The notes under the pieces were generated by a model, which did no database searches, was not told the DNA's origin, and worked only from the letters and a program-made list of their open reading frames with translations. Source: Icerya purchasi (taxonomy: Eukaryota; Arthropoda; Insecta; Hemiptera; Monophlebidae). Taken from it: a stretch of DNA of 64,000 bases. Where the stretch lies: assembly GCA_039619475.1 (NCBI GenBank), contig CM077115.1:554922826-554986825 (forward strand), in the 5' to 3' direction. Below, one piece after another: positions 12,664 to 21,992 of this stretch. The stretch's first letter is position 1. Each line of letters opens with the position of its first letter. Position numbers and translations under genes: made by a program.

Positions 12664-13473
12664 ATGGCGCCGCAAACGCGAGGTCAATCCGAGAGCGAGG
12701 GCAGTCCTCTATATTCTATAGAATTTTTATCTAAACTGATATCTCATGAATTCTCTGGAGACAGAGAACAGTTGAGCGATTTTATTGCCAACGCGAACAA
12801 TGCATTCACTTTAGCTCATGACACTCAAAAATTACCACTCCTATATTTTGTAGTAAGTAGGATTAGCGGAAACGCTAAAGCTCATTTAGCCCATTGTAAA
12901 TACAGCTCTTGGGAAGAGCTGAAAAATAAACTAAAAACCCTTTATGAGGATAAGCAACTCTATTCCCAGTTACTAGAGGAATTAGTAACTATTAAGCAGC
13001 TTCCGAGTGAAAGCATCGCTCAGTATTATGCCAGGATCGACAGTATAACTGCTCGCATCCTGTATAATTTAGAACCTGAGACTGATGACAAACTCGTACA
13101 AGGCCAGATAAAAATGGTCAGAGACATCTCTATAAGTCGCTTCACTATTCATTGTCACGCGGGAATATCTCAGATGCTAAGACATCGGGATTTGCCCACA
13201 CTAAACGATTATCTCCCGATCGCCCTTCGGGAAGAACAGATTTTAAAAGTGCAAAAGCCCAATAATCGTGGCGAGTCATTCTCTCCTCTGAAGGAGCCCG
13301 CATGGTATAAGAATAAGTCACACTATTGTAGTAATAAGCAACCTACTGACGTCGAGCGTTGTAGGTATTGTAAAAAACCAGGGCATACCCTCGAAAATTG
13401 TCGGAACGCAGGCAGGAATTCTTTAAACTACAAACCTCACTTGGTTACCGAGGCCGAACCAAGGAGGATCTAA
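12664..13473 (+). CDS. gag: Gag polyprotein, intact frame
   Basis: A 269-codon frame starting at the first ATG after the leader. It encodes the capsid/nucleocapsid precursor that assembles the particle and binds element RNA. Residues 1-220 read as a capsid-like region (FLSKLISHEFSGDREQLSDF..., SWEELKNKL, ESIAQYYARID). A CCHC zinc knuckle is complete at C233, C236, H241 and C246. The frame overlaps pol by 76 bases, with a -1 frameshift signal in the overlap. It has no internal stops, so it should be translatable. Gag proteins of env-bearing insect elements are often a little longer; no missing domain is obvious. Confidence 0.9.
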   Translation: MAPQTRGQSESEGSPLYSIEFLSKLISHEFSGDREQLSDFIANANNAFTLAHDTQKLPLLYFVVSRISGNAKAHLAHCKYSSWEELKNKLKTLYEDKQLYSQLLEELVTIKQLPSESIAQYYARIDSITARILYNLEPETDDKLVQGQIKMVRDISISRFTIHCHAGISQMLRHRDLPTLNDYLPIALREEQILKVQKPNNRGESFSPLKEPAWYKNKSHYCSNKQPTDVERCRYCKKPGHTLENCRNAGRNSLNYKPHLVTEAEPRRI

Positions 13474-15305
13474 ATTTTCGTAAAGGCGTCCAAAATAACG
13501 TAAAGAATAATAATAATGTTAATTGTGTAAATAATAATGCTATTCATGCTACTTTTCGTTCTAAGCAATCTGTAACAAATAACTTTAAATTTATAATCGA
13601 TTCTGGCTCAGACATTTCAATTATTAAGAAAGAGAGATTAAAGAAAGGCACCATCTACTATGATAACATTAAAATTAAAATTAATGGAATTTGTGCCTGT
13701 TCCTCGATAGAAACTTTTGGATATACATTCTTGGATCTTGACGAGATCCGTAACGTAAAATTTCATATAATAAACGACGCTACCAACATCCCTTGCGATG
13801 GGCTGCTGGGCATCGATTTTTTGAAGGCTTATAATGCCGAAATTAATTTCTCTCAATCGGTTATGCGAGTAAATAACCGAGTATATACGTTAACTCAGAA
13901 AAGAGAACTTTTTAACAATAATTGCGACATCATTAAATTAGCCCCCCGTTCCGAGACAGTCATCGAGGTACCCGTTTCGAACCCCTGTATATCTGAGGGA
14001 ATAATAGACGAGTCATCACCCGAGGAAGGTGTGCTTTTAGCCAGATCCATTGTCAGCGTAAATAACAATGGAAAGGCAATCACTACTATTCTAAATTCCT
14101 CTGACGAGGAGCGCGTGATAAGAAATCTTAACGTAACATTAAAGTCAATAGGCGTATTAGATAATGAAAATAACTTAAAATTGGAACAGTTTAATCGTAA
14201 CATAAAAGATAGGGATTTAATAAAGAATCTACGTATTGGACATTTGAATAAAGAGGAAAAGGAACTATTAATTAAATTATGCTTAAAATATAAAGAACTT
14301 TTTCAAATAGATAGTAATAATAGCCTTTCATGCAATAATAATTTTGAACACGAAATAAATACGGGCGATTCGCCGCCGATTTTCTCAAAAAATTACAGAC
14401 ATCCAGTAGCATTAAAGGAAGAAGTAAATAACCAAATAAACGACTTGTTAGAGCAAGGCATTATACGGCCATCTAATAGTCCTTGGTCTTCTCCTCTCTG
14501 GATAGTCCCTAAAAAGCCTGATAGTTCAGGGAAAAAACGGTGGAGAATCGTCATAGATTATAGAAAACTAAATAACGTAACAGTTGGAGAAATATTTCCA
14601 CTTCCTAATATAGACGAAATTTTAGATCAGTTAGGGCGATCAAAATATTTCTCTACTTTAGATTTAGCTTCTGGGTTTCACCAGATTAAAGTAAAAAGTT
14701 CTGATATCAAAAAGACCGCCTTTAGTACTAATCTGGGACATTTCGAATATACGCGAATGCCTTTCGGATTAAAAAATGCTCCAGCCACCTTCCGAAGGTT
14801 GATGAACTCCGTTCTCGCTGGTCTACAGGGTAATCAGTGCTTCGTATATATGGATGATGTCATTGTGCATTCTACTGGTCTAGGGGAACATCTCGATCGC
14901 TTAGCGTCCGTCTTTGACAGGTTAAAAAATAATAACCTCCGATTGCAGCCCGATAAATGCGAGTTTCTGAGAAAAGAAGTCGGCTATTTAGGCCACGTAA
15001 TTTCTGAAAATGGTCTTCGCCCAAACCCCGATAAAATTCGAGCCATTGTCGAATTTCCCGGACCAAAAACTCCTCGAGAAATTAAATCATTTCTGGGTCT
15101 GGTAGGCTATTATAGACGATTCATAAAAGATTTCGCGAAAATTGCTAAGCCTTTGACTGTCCTTCTGAAAAAGGACCAGCCTTTCGATTGGAGTTCAACC
15201 CAGCAGCATGCCTTTATCGAGTTTAAAAATATTTTAACAAATGATTCTCTTTTGCAGTATCCCGAGCTCGCTCACTGCAGAACCGGAATTTCGCTATACG
15301 TATGA
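13398..15305 (+). pseudogene. pol: Pol: protease and reverse transcriptase, truncated
   Basis: Frame -1 relative to gag, reached by frameshift. An aspartic protease active site FIIDSGSD lies at about residue 68 of the open frame. The RT follows from about residue 315: SPWSSPLWIVPKK, RIVIDYRKLN, FSTLDLASGFHQI, MPFGLKNAPATF, the catalytic YMDD at residues 484-487 (14847-14858), then LGHVISENGL and FLGLVGYYRRFI. It breaks off at LLQYPE, just where RNase H should begin, then adds about a dozen out-of-frame residues before a stop. RNase H and the integrase catalytic core are gone. PR and RT residues look intact, so a shortened Gag-PR-RT product is possible, but the element cannot integrate itself. 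Confidence 0.9.
13422..13467 (+). promoter_or_regulatory. Programmed -1 ribosomal frameshift signal
   Basis: The gag frame reads T TTA AAC at 13422-13428, the canonical slippery heptamer X XXY YYZ. After a 6-nt spacer (13429-13434) comes a stem: 13435-13446 pairs with 13457-13467, 11 base pairs with one bulged A (13439) and a 10-nt loop (13447-13456). Slipping back one base moves the ribosome from gag into the pol frame, which is open from 13398 on. All three parts (heptamer phase, spacer length, stem) fit the known rules. A pseudoknot with downstream sequence is possible but I did not establish one. Confidence 0.85.
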
Positions 15306-15630
15306 CGACTATTTTAACAACCTCAAGCTAAAGTTAAATAGTATACATAAAATAGCTCGCGAAAACATTATGGCGTCTAAATCTCGAACTAAAAATTACT
15401 ACGATAAGAAAGTTAACGCTTGCGAATTTAAGGCTGGTCAACTGGTGATGCTAATAAATAAAACCACTAGGTTTAATAAGTTAACTCCTAATTTTAAAGG
15501 TCCGTATAAAATTGTTAAAGTAATAGGACCAAATGTGGTATTATTATTAATCGGTAGGAGGCACGTAAAATTTAATACCAATTTGATTAAACCGTATTTT
15601 TCAGATGATGACGATTGCCCAGCGGTCTAA
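15241..15630 (+). pseudogene. Integrase C-terminal remnant
   Basis: From about 15271 the frame +1 to the truncated pol reads LTAEPEFRYTYDDYFNNL, then KIARENI...YYDKKV and FKAGQLVMLINKT...FKGPYKIVKVIG...HVKFNTNLIKPYF. This is the end of the integrase: the post-catalytic linker and the GPY/F-type C-terminal domain. No zinc HHCC or DDE residues precede it. The junction with RT at about 15258-15270 therefore marks an internal deletion, probably well over 1 kb judged from normal gypsy pol length, which also changed the frame. Its last 26 bases overlap the env frame. Confidence 0.88.
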
Positions 15631-17530
15631 CTCCAATCTTGTCATTGTATCTTCTCTCCTAGTCCTACTGACGGTCATTCCGCTCTATCATAACCTCATA
15701 CTCCCTCGTCCAACATCCAATAACATTACGGAAGTCTCTGGACATTCCGGCCTGTTCTACGAACATCTTGGATTTGCTAAGATATCCAGTACCACGTGGA
15801 CTCTCATCATATCTACTAATATTTCCTTTACCGAACAAAAATTACTTGTGTTAATCCGTCTCTCTGCCAAAGCCAATGGTCTTTGTCATCACATTAAAGA
15901 TAATTTACATTCCTTGAATTGTCATCAAACTTTAAAATTAATGAACGGTAAAATAGTTAAATTGAAAGATCAACTCCAGACGATCCAACATTTGTGTGGT
16001 CACGTGATCCACAAGCGTGGTATCTTTAATGGAGGATCACACATTCTTAAATGGCTGTTCGGTACGCCGAGTTCTGATGATGGCGAATTTTATTCAGAGT
16101 CCATTCGTAAAGTAACAAATGATGATCATAAATTAAATGAATTAATGAAGGAACAAGTTCAGGTCACCAGGAAAACAATTCGAATTTTCAATGAATCAGC
16201 CGCAAGCTTAGCTTTCCGTGAGCACATAATAAACGCCAATTTCGAAACGCTAAATAAAGTCGTTCACAATCTAAGCGATGAGGTCGAATCCTCGCTATAC
16301 GTTCAGTCGGTTAGCGAATATATTAATCTAATGTTAGAATTAGGGAATGAATTAACCTTTGAATACGACTCCATTGTTAATTCGATCTTATTTAGTAAGA
16401 ATAATGTATTGCACCCCGAAGTAATTAATCCTAAGGATTTACTAATCGAACTACGTTTGGCTAATCTGCCAAAAGGTAAAAGATTCCCTATTACTCTCGA
16501 CCCGCGTCACGTATTTAAATATTACGAAATTTGCATAATTAATACAGTATTTTATGATAATTTAATAATTTATAAAATAGAAATCCCCCTGGTGAATAAC
16601 GTCGATTTTTTCCTTTTCCATATCATTCCCTATCCCGTTTCCTTAAGTAATATCTCTTCTTCCCTGTTCCATTATATACGACCGAAGTATAAATACCTAT
16701 TGATCGATCGCTTGTCTACGGAGTATATCGTTTACAAGGACTTTAGCAGCTGTATCACCGTAAGGTTTGGAGACGGAGATATTATACATCTGTGCAAAAG
16801 TCAGATCATCCGAAAAGTTAACAAAGAGATGCCCTGCGAAGCTGACCTGTACCTGTCCCGAACTACCAGTGTTCCCGATGATTGCGAGGTCGCTTCCATT
16901 CCCCTCAAGAACAATATTTTCCAGAAACTTTCCGATAACCGATGGATATTCGTTGTTCCTGATCTCACCATACTTACTGTTTATTGCGATTCGACTGCAG
17001 CCCTTCAGGAATTTCGTCTCAGAGGCGCCGGAATAATATCTCTAGCTGATGACTGCCACGCCTCCGAGCCATCGATTTCTTTGGACGGACGCTCCACCAC
17101 AAATGCTAACTTTAGTCACGTTGTCCCCACGATAGATCTCGACATCCCAGAATGTTGCCCGGAAGCTAAAAACGTACGAAAAATCAATCTGACCAGATCA
17201 AATGAAGCTACCCTCGACAACCTAGATTCAGTTGACGCGGAGTTTGCTTCGATTCTGCACACGCTGAACACAAAAGATTCAGAGGACTTCCAAATCAACG
17301 CCTCCAACCTCAGCCAAACTATCATCGTTGCGGTCGTTGTTTCTATCATCGTGATACTTTTGTTCCTAAAATGGAACGCCTGTTGGATTAAATGTCGTCT
17401 GCCGTCAACCAAGAACTCACCTACACCTTCTTTAGATCCTAACACCGAACTAACGACTTCGAATAGATCAGCCTCCTCAGATCATCGCACAATAATTAAT
17501 CGCATTCCACATCACGTGCCAGCGAATTAA
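15605..17530 (+). CDS. env: Envelope glycoprotein, errantivirus (gypsy) type, intact frame
   Basis: A 641-codon frame with the layout of insect gypsy-type Env: an N-terminal hydrophobic segment (residues about 11-28, signal-peptide-like); a basic VIHKRG site at 134-139 directly followed by a Gly-rich hydrophobic stretch, the position of the furin site and fusion peptide in this family; a long ectodomain with N-glycosylation motifs; and a transmembrane helix at about 572-590 with a roughly 50-residue cytoplasmic tail. In relatives Env is made from a spliced mRNA; I did not locate the splice sites. The start overlaps the integrase tail, as usual. No stop or frameshift is visible, which is unusual beside a gutted pol. 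Whether it is expressed is unknown. Confidence 0.88.
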   Translation: MMTIAQRSNSNLVIVSSLLVLLTVIPLYHNLILPRPTSNNITEVSGHSGLFYEHLGFAKISSTTWTLIISTNISFTEQKLLVLIRLSAKANGLCHHIKDNLHSLNCHQTLKLMNGKIVKLKDQLQTIQHLCGHVIHKRGIFNGGSHILKWLFGTPSSDDGEFYSESIRKVTNDDHKLNELMKEQVQVTRKTIRIFNESAASLAFREHIINANFETLNKVVHNLSDEVESSLYVQSVSEYINLMLELGNELTFEYDSIVNSILFSKNNVLHPEVINPKDLLIELRLANLPKGKRFPITLDPRHVFKYYEICIINTVFYDNLIIYKIEIPLVNNVDFFLFHIIPYPVSLSNISSSLFHYIRPKYKYLLIDRLSTEYIVYKDFSSCITVRFGDGDIIHLCKSQIIRKVNKEMPCEADLYLSRTTSVPDDCEVASIPLKNNIFQKLSDNRWIFVVPDLTILTVYCDSTAALQEFRLRGAGIISLADDCHASEPSISLDGRSTTNANFSHVVPTIDLDIPECCPEAKNVRKINLTRSNEATLDNLDSVDAEFASILHTLNTKDSEDFQINASNLSQTIIVAVVVSIIVILLFLKWNACWIKCRLPSTKNSPTPSLDPNTELTTSNRSASSDHRTIINRIPHHVPAN

Positions 17531-17635
17531 TGCGTTTTCAATTTCTGTACTGTACCAATTGTCAATTGTTATGTTTTCACTTTTACTACTAACTTTAGCT
17601 CTTTTTTTTTCTTTTTCTTTTCTTTTTTTTTATAC

Positions 17636-17648
17636 AAGGGAAGGAGAG
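17636..17648 (+). promoter_or_regulatory. Polypurine tract
   Basis: AAGGGAAGGAGAG ends exactly at the base before the 3' LTR and would prime plus-strand DNA synthesis. It follows a pyrimidine-rich stretch (17600-17630). Confidence 0.85.
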
Positions 17649-18281
17649 TGTTGTATGCCAACTTCCATATTATTTCTCAGACTAACTTTATTCATTTATT
17701 TTTTATTTTATTTTTTATTTTATTTATTTTTTCCTCTCTCTTGCCCAGTTGTATTTGCAGGCTAAATAATCGTTTATCCGCTTACGTTGCGAATCCACTA
17801 CTTCTCAGTTATTATAAGTTACATTGCAAATGTCGCAACTTTTCGTCATATCGTCGTTCTCCGAATTTTTACATCCGCTGTACGCAGAATCCTCATTTAT
17901 TGTTATAAACGGCCGAAGCAGCCGATTATTCGTTTACGCTGCATATCCGTGACTTCTCCGTTTGTCGCGAGTGACGTATCGACTTGTCGAACCGTCGTTG
18001 TTGAATGTTAATGAATTGTTTTTTGGTCAGTCGAGTATTCTAGGGACACCCAGAATAACCGTTTCGGTAGTCCAGTCGGTCCGATTAGCCCTTAGCATCG
18101 TATTGCTCTAATCGTGTCGTTACAGACTTACGGAAGCCGCTATCGGTTTTTTTACACATAACCGCGATCTGTATCGTCGTCATATAAAAATAAACGTAAT
18201 ATAACTAGCTTCGACTAGGTTTATTTCAAACTACGCGAAATAATTGATCGGTACTTAGTATTCCGTCCCGGGAATACAACA
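17649..18281 (+). repeat. 3' LTR (633 bp)
   Basis: Copy of the 5' LTR with the same TGTTGTAT/ATACAACA ends. An AATAAA-type signal (about 18189) in the copy is a candidate polyadenylation signal. It is followed by the CTGT duplication and then the right arm of the MITE. Confidence 0.93.
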
Positions 18282-18285
18282 CTGT

Positions 18286-18362
18286 TATTATTTCTCTTTA
18301 ACAAAATTTAGTAGTAAGAAAGTGGCGCATTTTAAAAAAGGAAGTTACGCTGCCGCACCCTG
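18286..18362. mobile_element. Right part of the interrupted foldback MITE
   Basis: Inverted copy of the MITE left arm: ends in GCTGCCGCACCCTG before TA, and contains AAAGTGGCGCATTTTAAAA, complementary to the left arm with a few mismatches (for example GTAACTT against ATAACTT). Confidence 0.78.
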
Positions 18363-19394
18363 TACAACTCTGTCAAACTTAAATAAAATAAAAATCAGGT
18401 CTTCCTTTTTTATAATGATATATTAAAATCTTAATTAAGCATAATGCGGGCTTTATTGTTGCTATCAATTTCGATTTCATTATTTTCAGTTTTTATTATG
18501 TTATTGAGAGATTATTTGTCAGAGAATTGTAGTAAGAGTGTAAAACTAACGTAATTTAATTAAAAATAGAATGAATGCAAACTATTTTTTTAAAAACATT
18601 TATATTACGTGCTATTTTAAAGCAAAAAATTAAAATCAGCAATAGTGTAACGAAATTTGCTACCTTTACATTTTTATATTATATCAAAATTGCACTAGTG
18701 TTTACTGGTTTATTATTAAATCGATTTTTATTACTATCGAGTGTTCTTACGCGTTTATTTATATTGTTACGATAATTTTCTTATTATACATCTAATTCTG
18801 AGTTTACAGGATCGTTCTGTAATTTATATTCATTCTTTTTTTTTTTTAAACTTTTGGTTTACAAAAACGTACGAAGAAAAATAATAAGGAATATTATTTA
18901 TATCGTTTAGCAAAACCAATATTCTTTTATTAAATCATTAAAAGTCTATTGCAGTAAATTAACAACAAAGCGCCTAAACAAGAACGTGGATGACCTTTTT
19001 TGGTAGTTTGAATGTAATTTTGTTCAGTTAAGGCGATGTCATAATAATACAAAACCATATTTAATTTTATCATGAAATAAGTTTTTTTTTTTTTTTTTTT
19101 TTTTTTTTGATTTGTTTAATATTCCCGACGAATACTAAATTGCTCCGAAAAATATAAATAACGCATTTTCTCATGTAGGAAAACTGCAAACACAGATAGA
19201 TAGAGAAATCAAATTTCCTTAAAATTATTAATTAATATCTAGTACCTGCGTCAATATTATGTTAAATTAAATTTAAAATTATTAAGATATAGACGTGCTG
19301 CTGATAAAAAAAATAAAATACATCAATGCATAACAATTACAGATTATTATATAGACCGTAGATAATTAAGGAGAATTTAAATATAGATAGTAGG
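18363..19394. other. AT-rich stretch, nothing recognised
   Basis: AT-rich with a run of about 26 thymines (19083-19108). No gene or element could be read. The open frame 18575-18775 has only low-complexity hydrophobic content. Confidence 0.5.
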
Positions 19395-19835
19395 AAGAAA
19401 TTTGCTAAAACATTCGTATAGTGTTTTGAGTTATGGATGTGAAAGCTGGACGCTAAGCAAACAAGAAACTAATATGCTATAAAAAAAGCAATGGAAATGT
19501 ATGACATAAAATCACAAAGAAAATCGTTGAAAGAAAATAAAATTTAAAGGATCAAATGAAAAAGTAACAGTATAGAAGTAAAAGAAAAAAAATAATGAAA
19601 CTAATTAACGATATTAAGAAAAGGAAGAAAACATTATTCGGATGCACACATTAAGGCACAGTAAAGATATACACGGAAAAAAGCCAAAGTCTGAGGAAAC
19701 CGAAATTGGATAGTATTAAGCAAAAAATGGAATATTATATATATATATAATTACTTACGTAGCAAAGCATTAGAAAGAGACAAATGGCTACAACAACAGG
19801 GTACTGTTCTTATGTAGTTGATGATGTAGACCGTA
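19395..19835 (+). pseudogene. Decayed LINE C-terminal remnant
   Basis: Broken text SYGCESWTLSKQETNML near 19425-19480 matches the 'YGSESWTLSKQ' segment after the RT palm of RTE/CR1-like LINEs. Later scraps (DIKKRKK near 19612; SIRKRQMA near 19768) and a final TGATGATGTAGAC (about 19820) are consistent with the usual C-terminus and simple-repeat tail. Full of stops. Confidence 0.5.
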
Positions 19836-21230
19836 GATATATGTAAGTTTTCACAAAGTAAATTATATAATTAATGAGATTATACTTTATTATTTTAATA
19901 ATTGCTGTAAAAACTATGTTACCGTTCATAATGAAAAGTACATTTTTATTCCCAAAAGCGGATGTTATACATAAAAGTAACGATCAGTCATACACGGTTA
20001 GTTTCCGTGTAACAATTAATCACTGTGGTCTATGTAACATATCTGGAGATAGAATGTGAAATGTACGACCAGCATATCGCTGCAATATCGATGACAGCTC
20101 GTATTCCGATAGCCGGGGTGAAGAAATATGTAATTCAAGTTTGTTTTTTTTTTTTTGTTTTTCGTTGAAAAACCACATGGAGTAACATAATATTACTGTA
20201 CGTTTAATAAAAATACCAACTGACTAAAAAAATTTAAAAATCCGCCTAATTAAATATTCTTAGTTTTCTATACTCTTTCGGAAGACATTGATAATGCGAC
20301 GCTGAAAATGTTTACTGTACATCACCGGCTGGACGAACAATATAAATATAAATTTAATATTAAAAATGCGTCGAAATGACACAAAATCAGGATCATCACC
20401 GGGCGAAAGAACAGACGGATATGGTCGCGCCCCTAAAAGAAGTAATATAATTCAATATTGATAATTATATAAATTTATATAAAGAAAAAAAATTAAAAGA
20501 TCTGTAAATATTAAAATGCGCTTGTAAAAGGGAAATACTCTTATCATAAAAATGATAAACTATACGATTTGTAGTCAAAACATTTTTATCTGGAATTTTA
20601 GAACGGAATTTAAAAATTCGGTAACTCGGAGAAAAAGTAATATTTTAAAAAAGAACAATATTTAGTAAAATACAATAAAAAATTTTACCTTCGACAATGA
20701 AACATCTTATTTTTGCAAACTCCAAAAATCACTGCAACATATCCGATTTGTTCTGCCATCTATCTATGCGCCCGGCGTTTATCTGTATTTCCACACTTTT
20801 TTCATCAGCACCAAATAAAGTTAACAAAAAGATTAGTTAATGAAAAAAAATCATTTAATATGAAAACTGCAAAACATTTTAAAGAACTACGATTAATCAT
20901 TAAAGAAACAAAAAATTAAATTAACATTTTTTAAAATATAAAATGATGAAAAAGTATTTATAGTACAGAAACATATCAAAACTATGTGCTAAAATTACCA
21001 TGGTATTGAATTTTTAAAATAATACTGTTGCTTTTTGATTTTCGCTAGAAATTTTAAAAACTGACTTAAAGTAATGCGTACAGCTTCGATAAACATCAAG
21101 ATTTTCACAATGCACCGAGTCTCTAACGGATCTGAGGAAAATATCGAGTCGGATGCTTTCTAATTACCTTTTCTTTGGTATCAACTTTTCGTTTTCAAGC
21201 TACGTAAAACTAGTAGGAATTTGAATCTCG
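19836..21230. other. AT-rich stretch, nothing recognised
   Basis: No convincing coding sequence or RNA. Short T-runs near 20143-20155 only. Confidence 0.45.
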
Positions 21231-21231
21231 A

Positions 21232-21306
21232 GCGAGACAAATCTTGAACCCAACTTCGGTTTGGAAACCAAGGACCTTGGTTACCTGACTACGCGATACC
21301 AAAGTA
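21232..21306 (-). repeat. tRNA-like SINE fragment
   Basis: On the minus strand the stretch contains an A-box-like CGCGTAGTCAGG, an anticodon-arm-like hairpin with a CCA-containing loop, and a B-box-like GGTTCAAGATT about 30 bases further on. The spacing is tRNA-like but stems are imperfect, so a decayed tRNA-derived SINE is likelier than a working tRNA gene. Confidence 0.4.
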
Positions 21307-21619
21307 TAAAAAAACAACAACAAATAAACTGCCCTACTATCTCTGTAAAAATACTTAATAAATTTATATATATAAAAATACCAAGAATTGTTTTATGGCG
21401 ATATATTTTCCCGGAAAACTATTACATAAACATTAATTAATAAATAAATGTTTTAATTTCGCATTTTATAACGGATTTTGAGATGTCCATTTTTTAAATA
21501 AGTTACAGTGTGAGACGAGTCTTTATCTTTACAATGCTAAAAACTATTGAAAGATGGCCGGTTAGAAAAAATTTAAAAAATTTTCATTATACTATAAAAT
21601 TAACCACAAGTAATGTACC

Positions 21620-21625
21620 TTTATT
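21620..21625 (-). terminator. Candidate poly(A) signal of GTF3C3
   Basis: AATAAA on the minus strand about 370 bases beyond the GTF3C3 stop codon. The sequence between holds no other gene. Cleavage site not determined. Confidence 0.35.
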
Positions 21626-21992
21626 TTGTCCTTGAACGGATTAGCCATTTCATCATTCTGCGTTTTTGGTATTTTTTGTAAATAACAAAAATTGATGAAA
21701 TTATCGAATTGAATCTTCAGCAAACAATTAATAATGGCTAAGGAAAAGAATAGCGACAGAAAACAAGGAAAAATTATAACGTAAAATACTTTTCTTCTAT
21801 TTTTTCTTCTGAAAAAAAATAAAAAAATTCCACATTTAACATAGCTTATAGAATTACTGCAAGTCCATGCAAGTTCAGAATAGCGAATCTTCGTATTAAT
21901 AGAAAGTCTAATTTAACGAAAATAATGAAATACCGGTGAATGCGAATTCGAACGAAAATTTGATTTTTCCGCTGAGCGTTTTCCTTAACATT

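Larger units (their letters stand above)
11701..18281 (+). mobile_element. Env-bearing Ty3/gypsy (errantivirus-like) LTR element, internally deleted
   Basis: A 6.58-kb element with two 633-bp LTRs that begin TGTTGTAT and end ATACAACA (perfect inverted 8-mers). It has a primer site matching a tRNA-Ser 3' end, gag, pol, env and a purine tract before the 3' LTR. It is flanked by a 4-bp CTGT duplication (11697-11700 and 18282-18285). The LTRs look the same over the stretches compared, so insertion is recent. Pol lacks RNase H and the integrase catalytic core, so the copy is non-autonomous for integration even though gag and env are open. Overall order and env type fit the errantivirus branch of Metaviridae. 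Confidence 0.92.

Noticed and set aside
13638..14203. Minus-strand frames within pol
   Set aside because: Shadows of the real plus-strand pol coding sequence.
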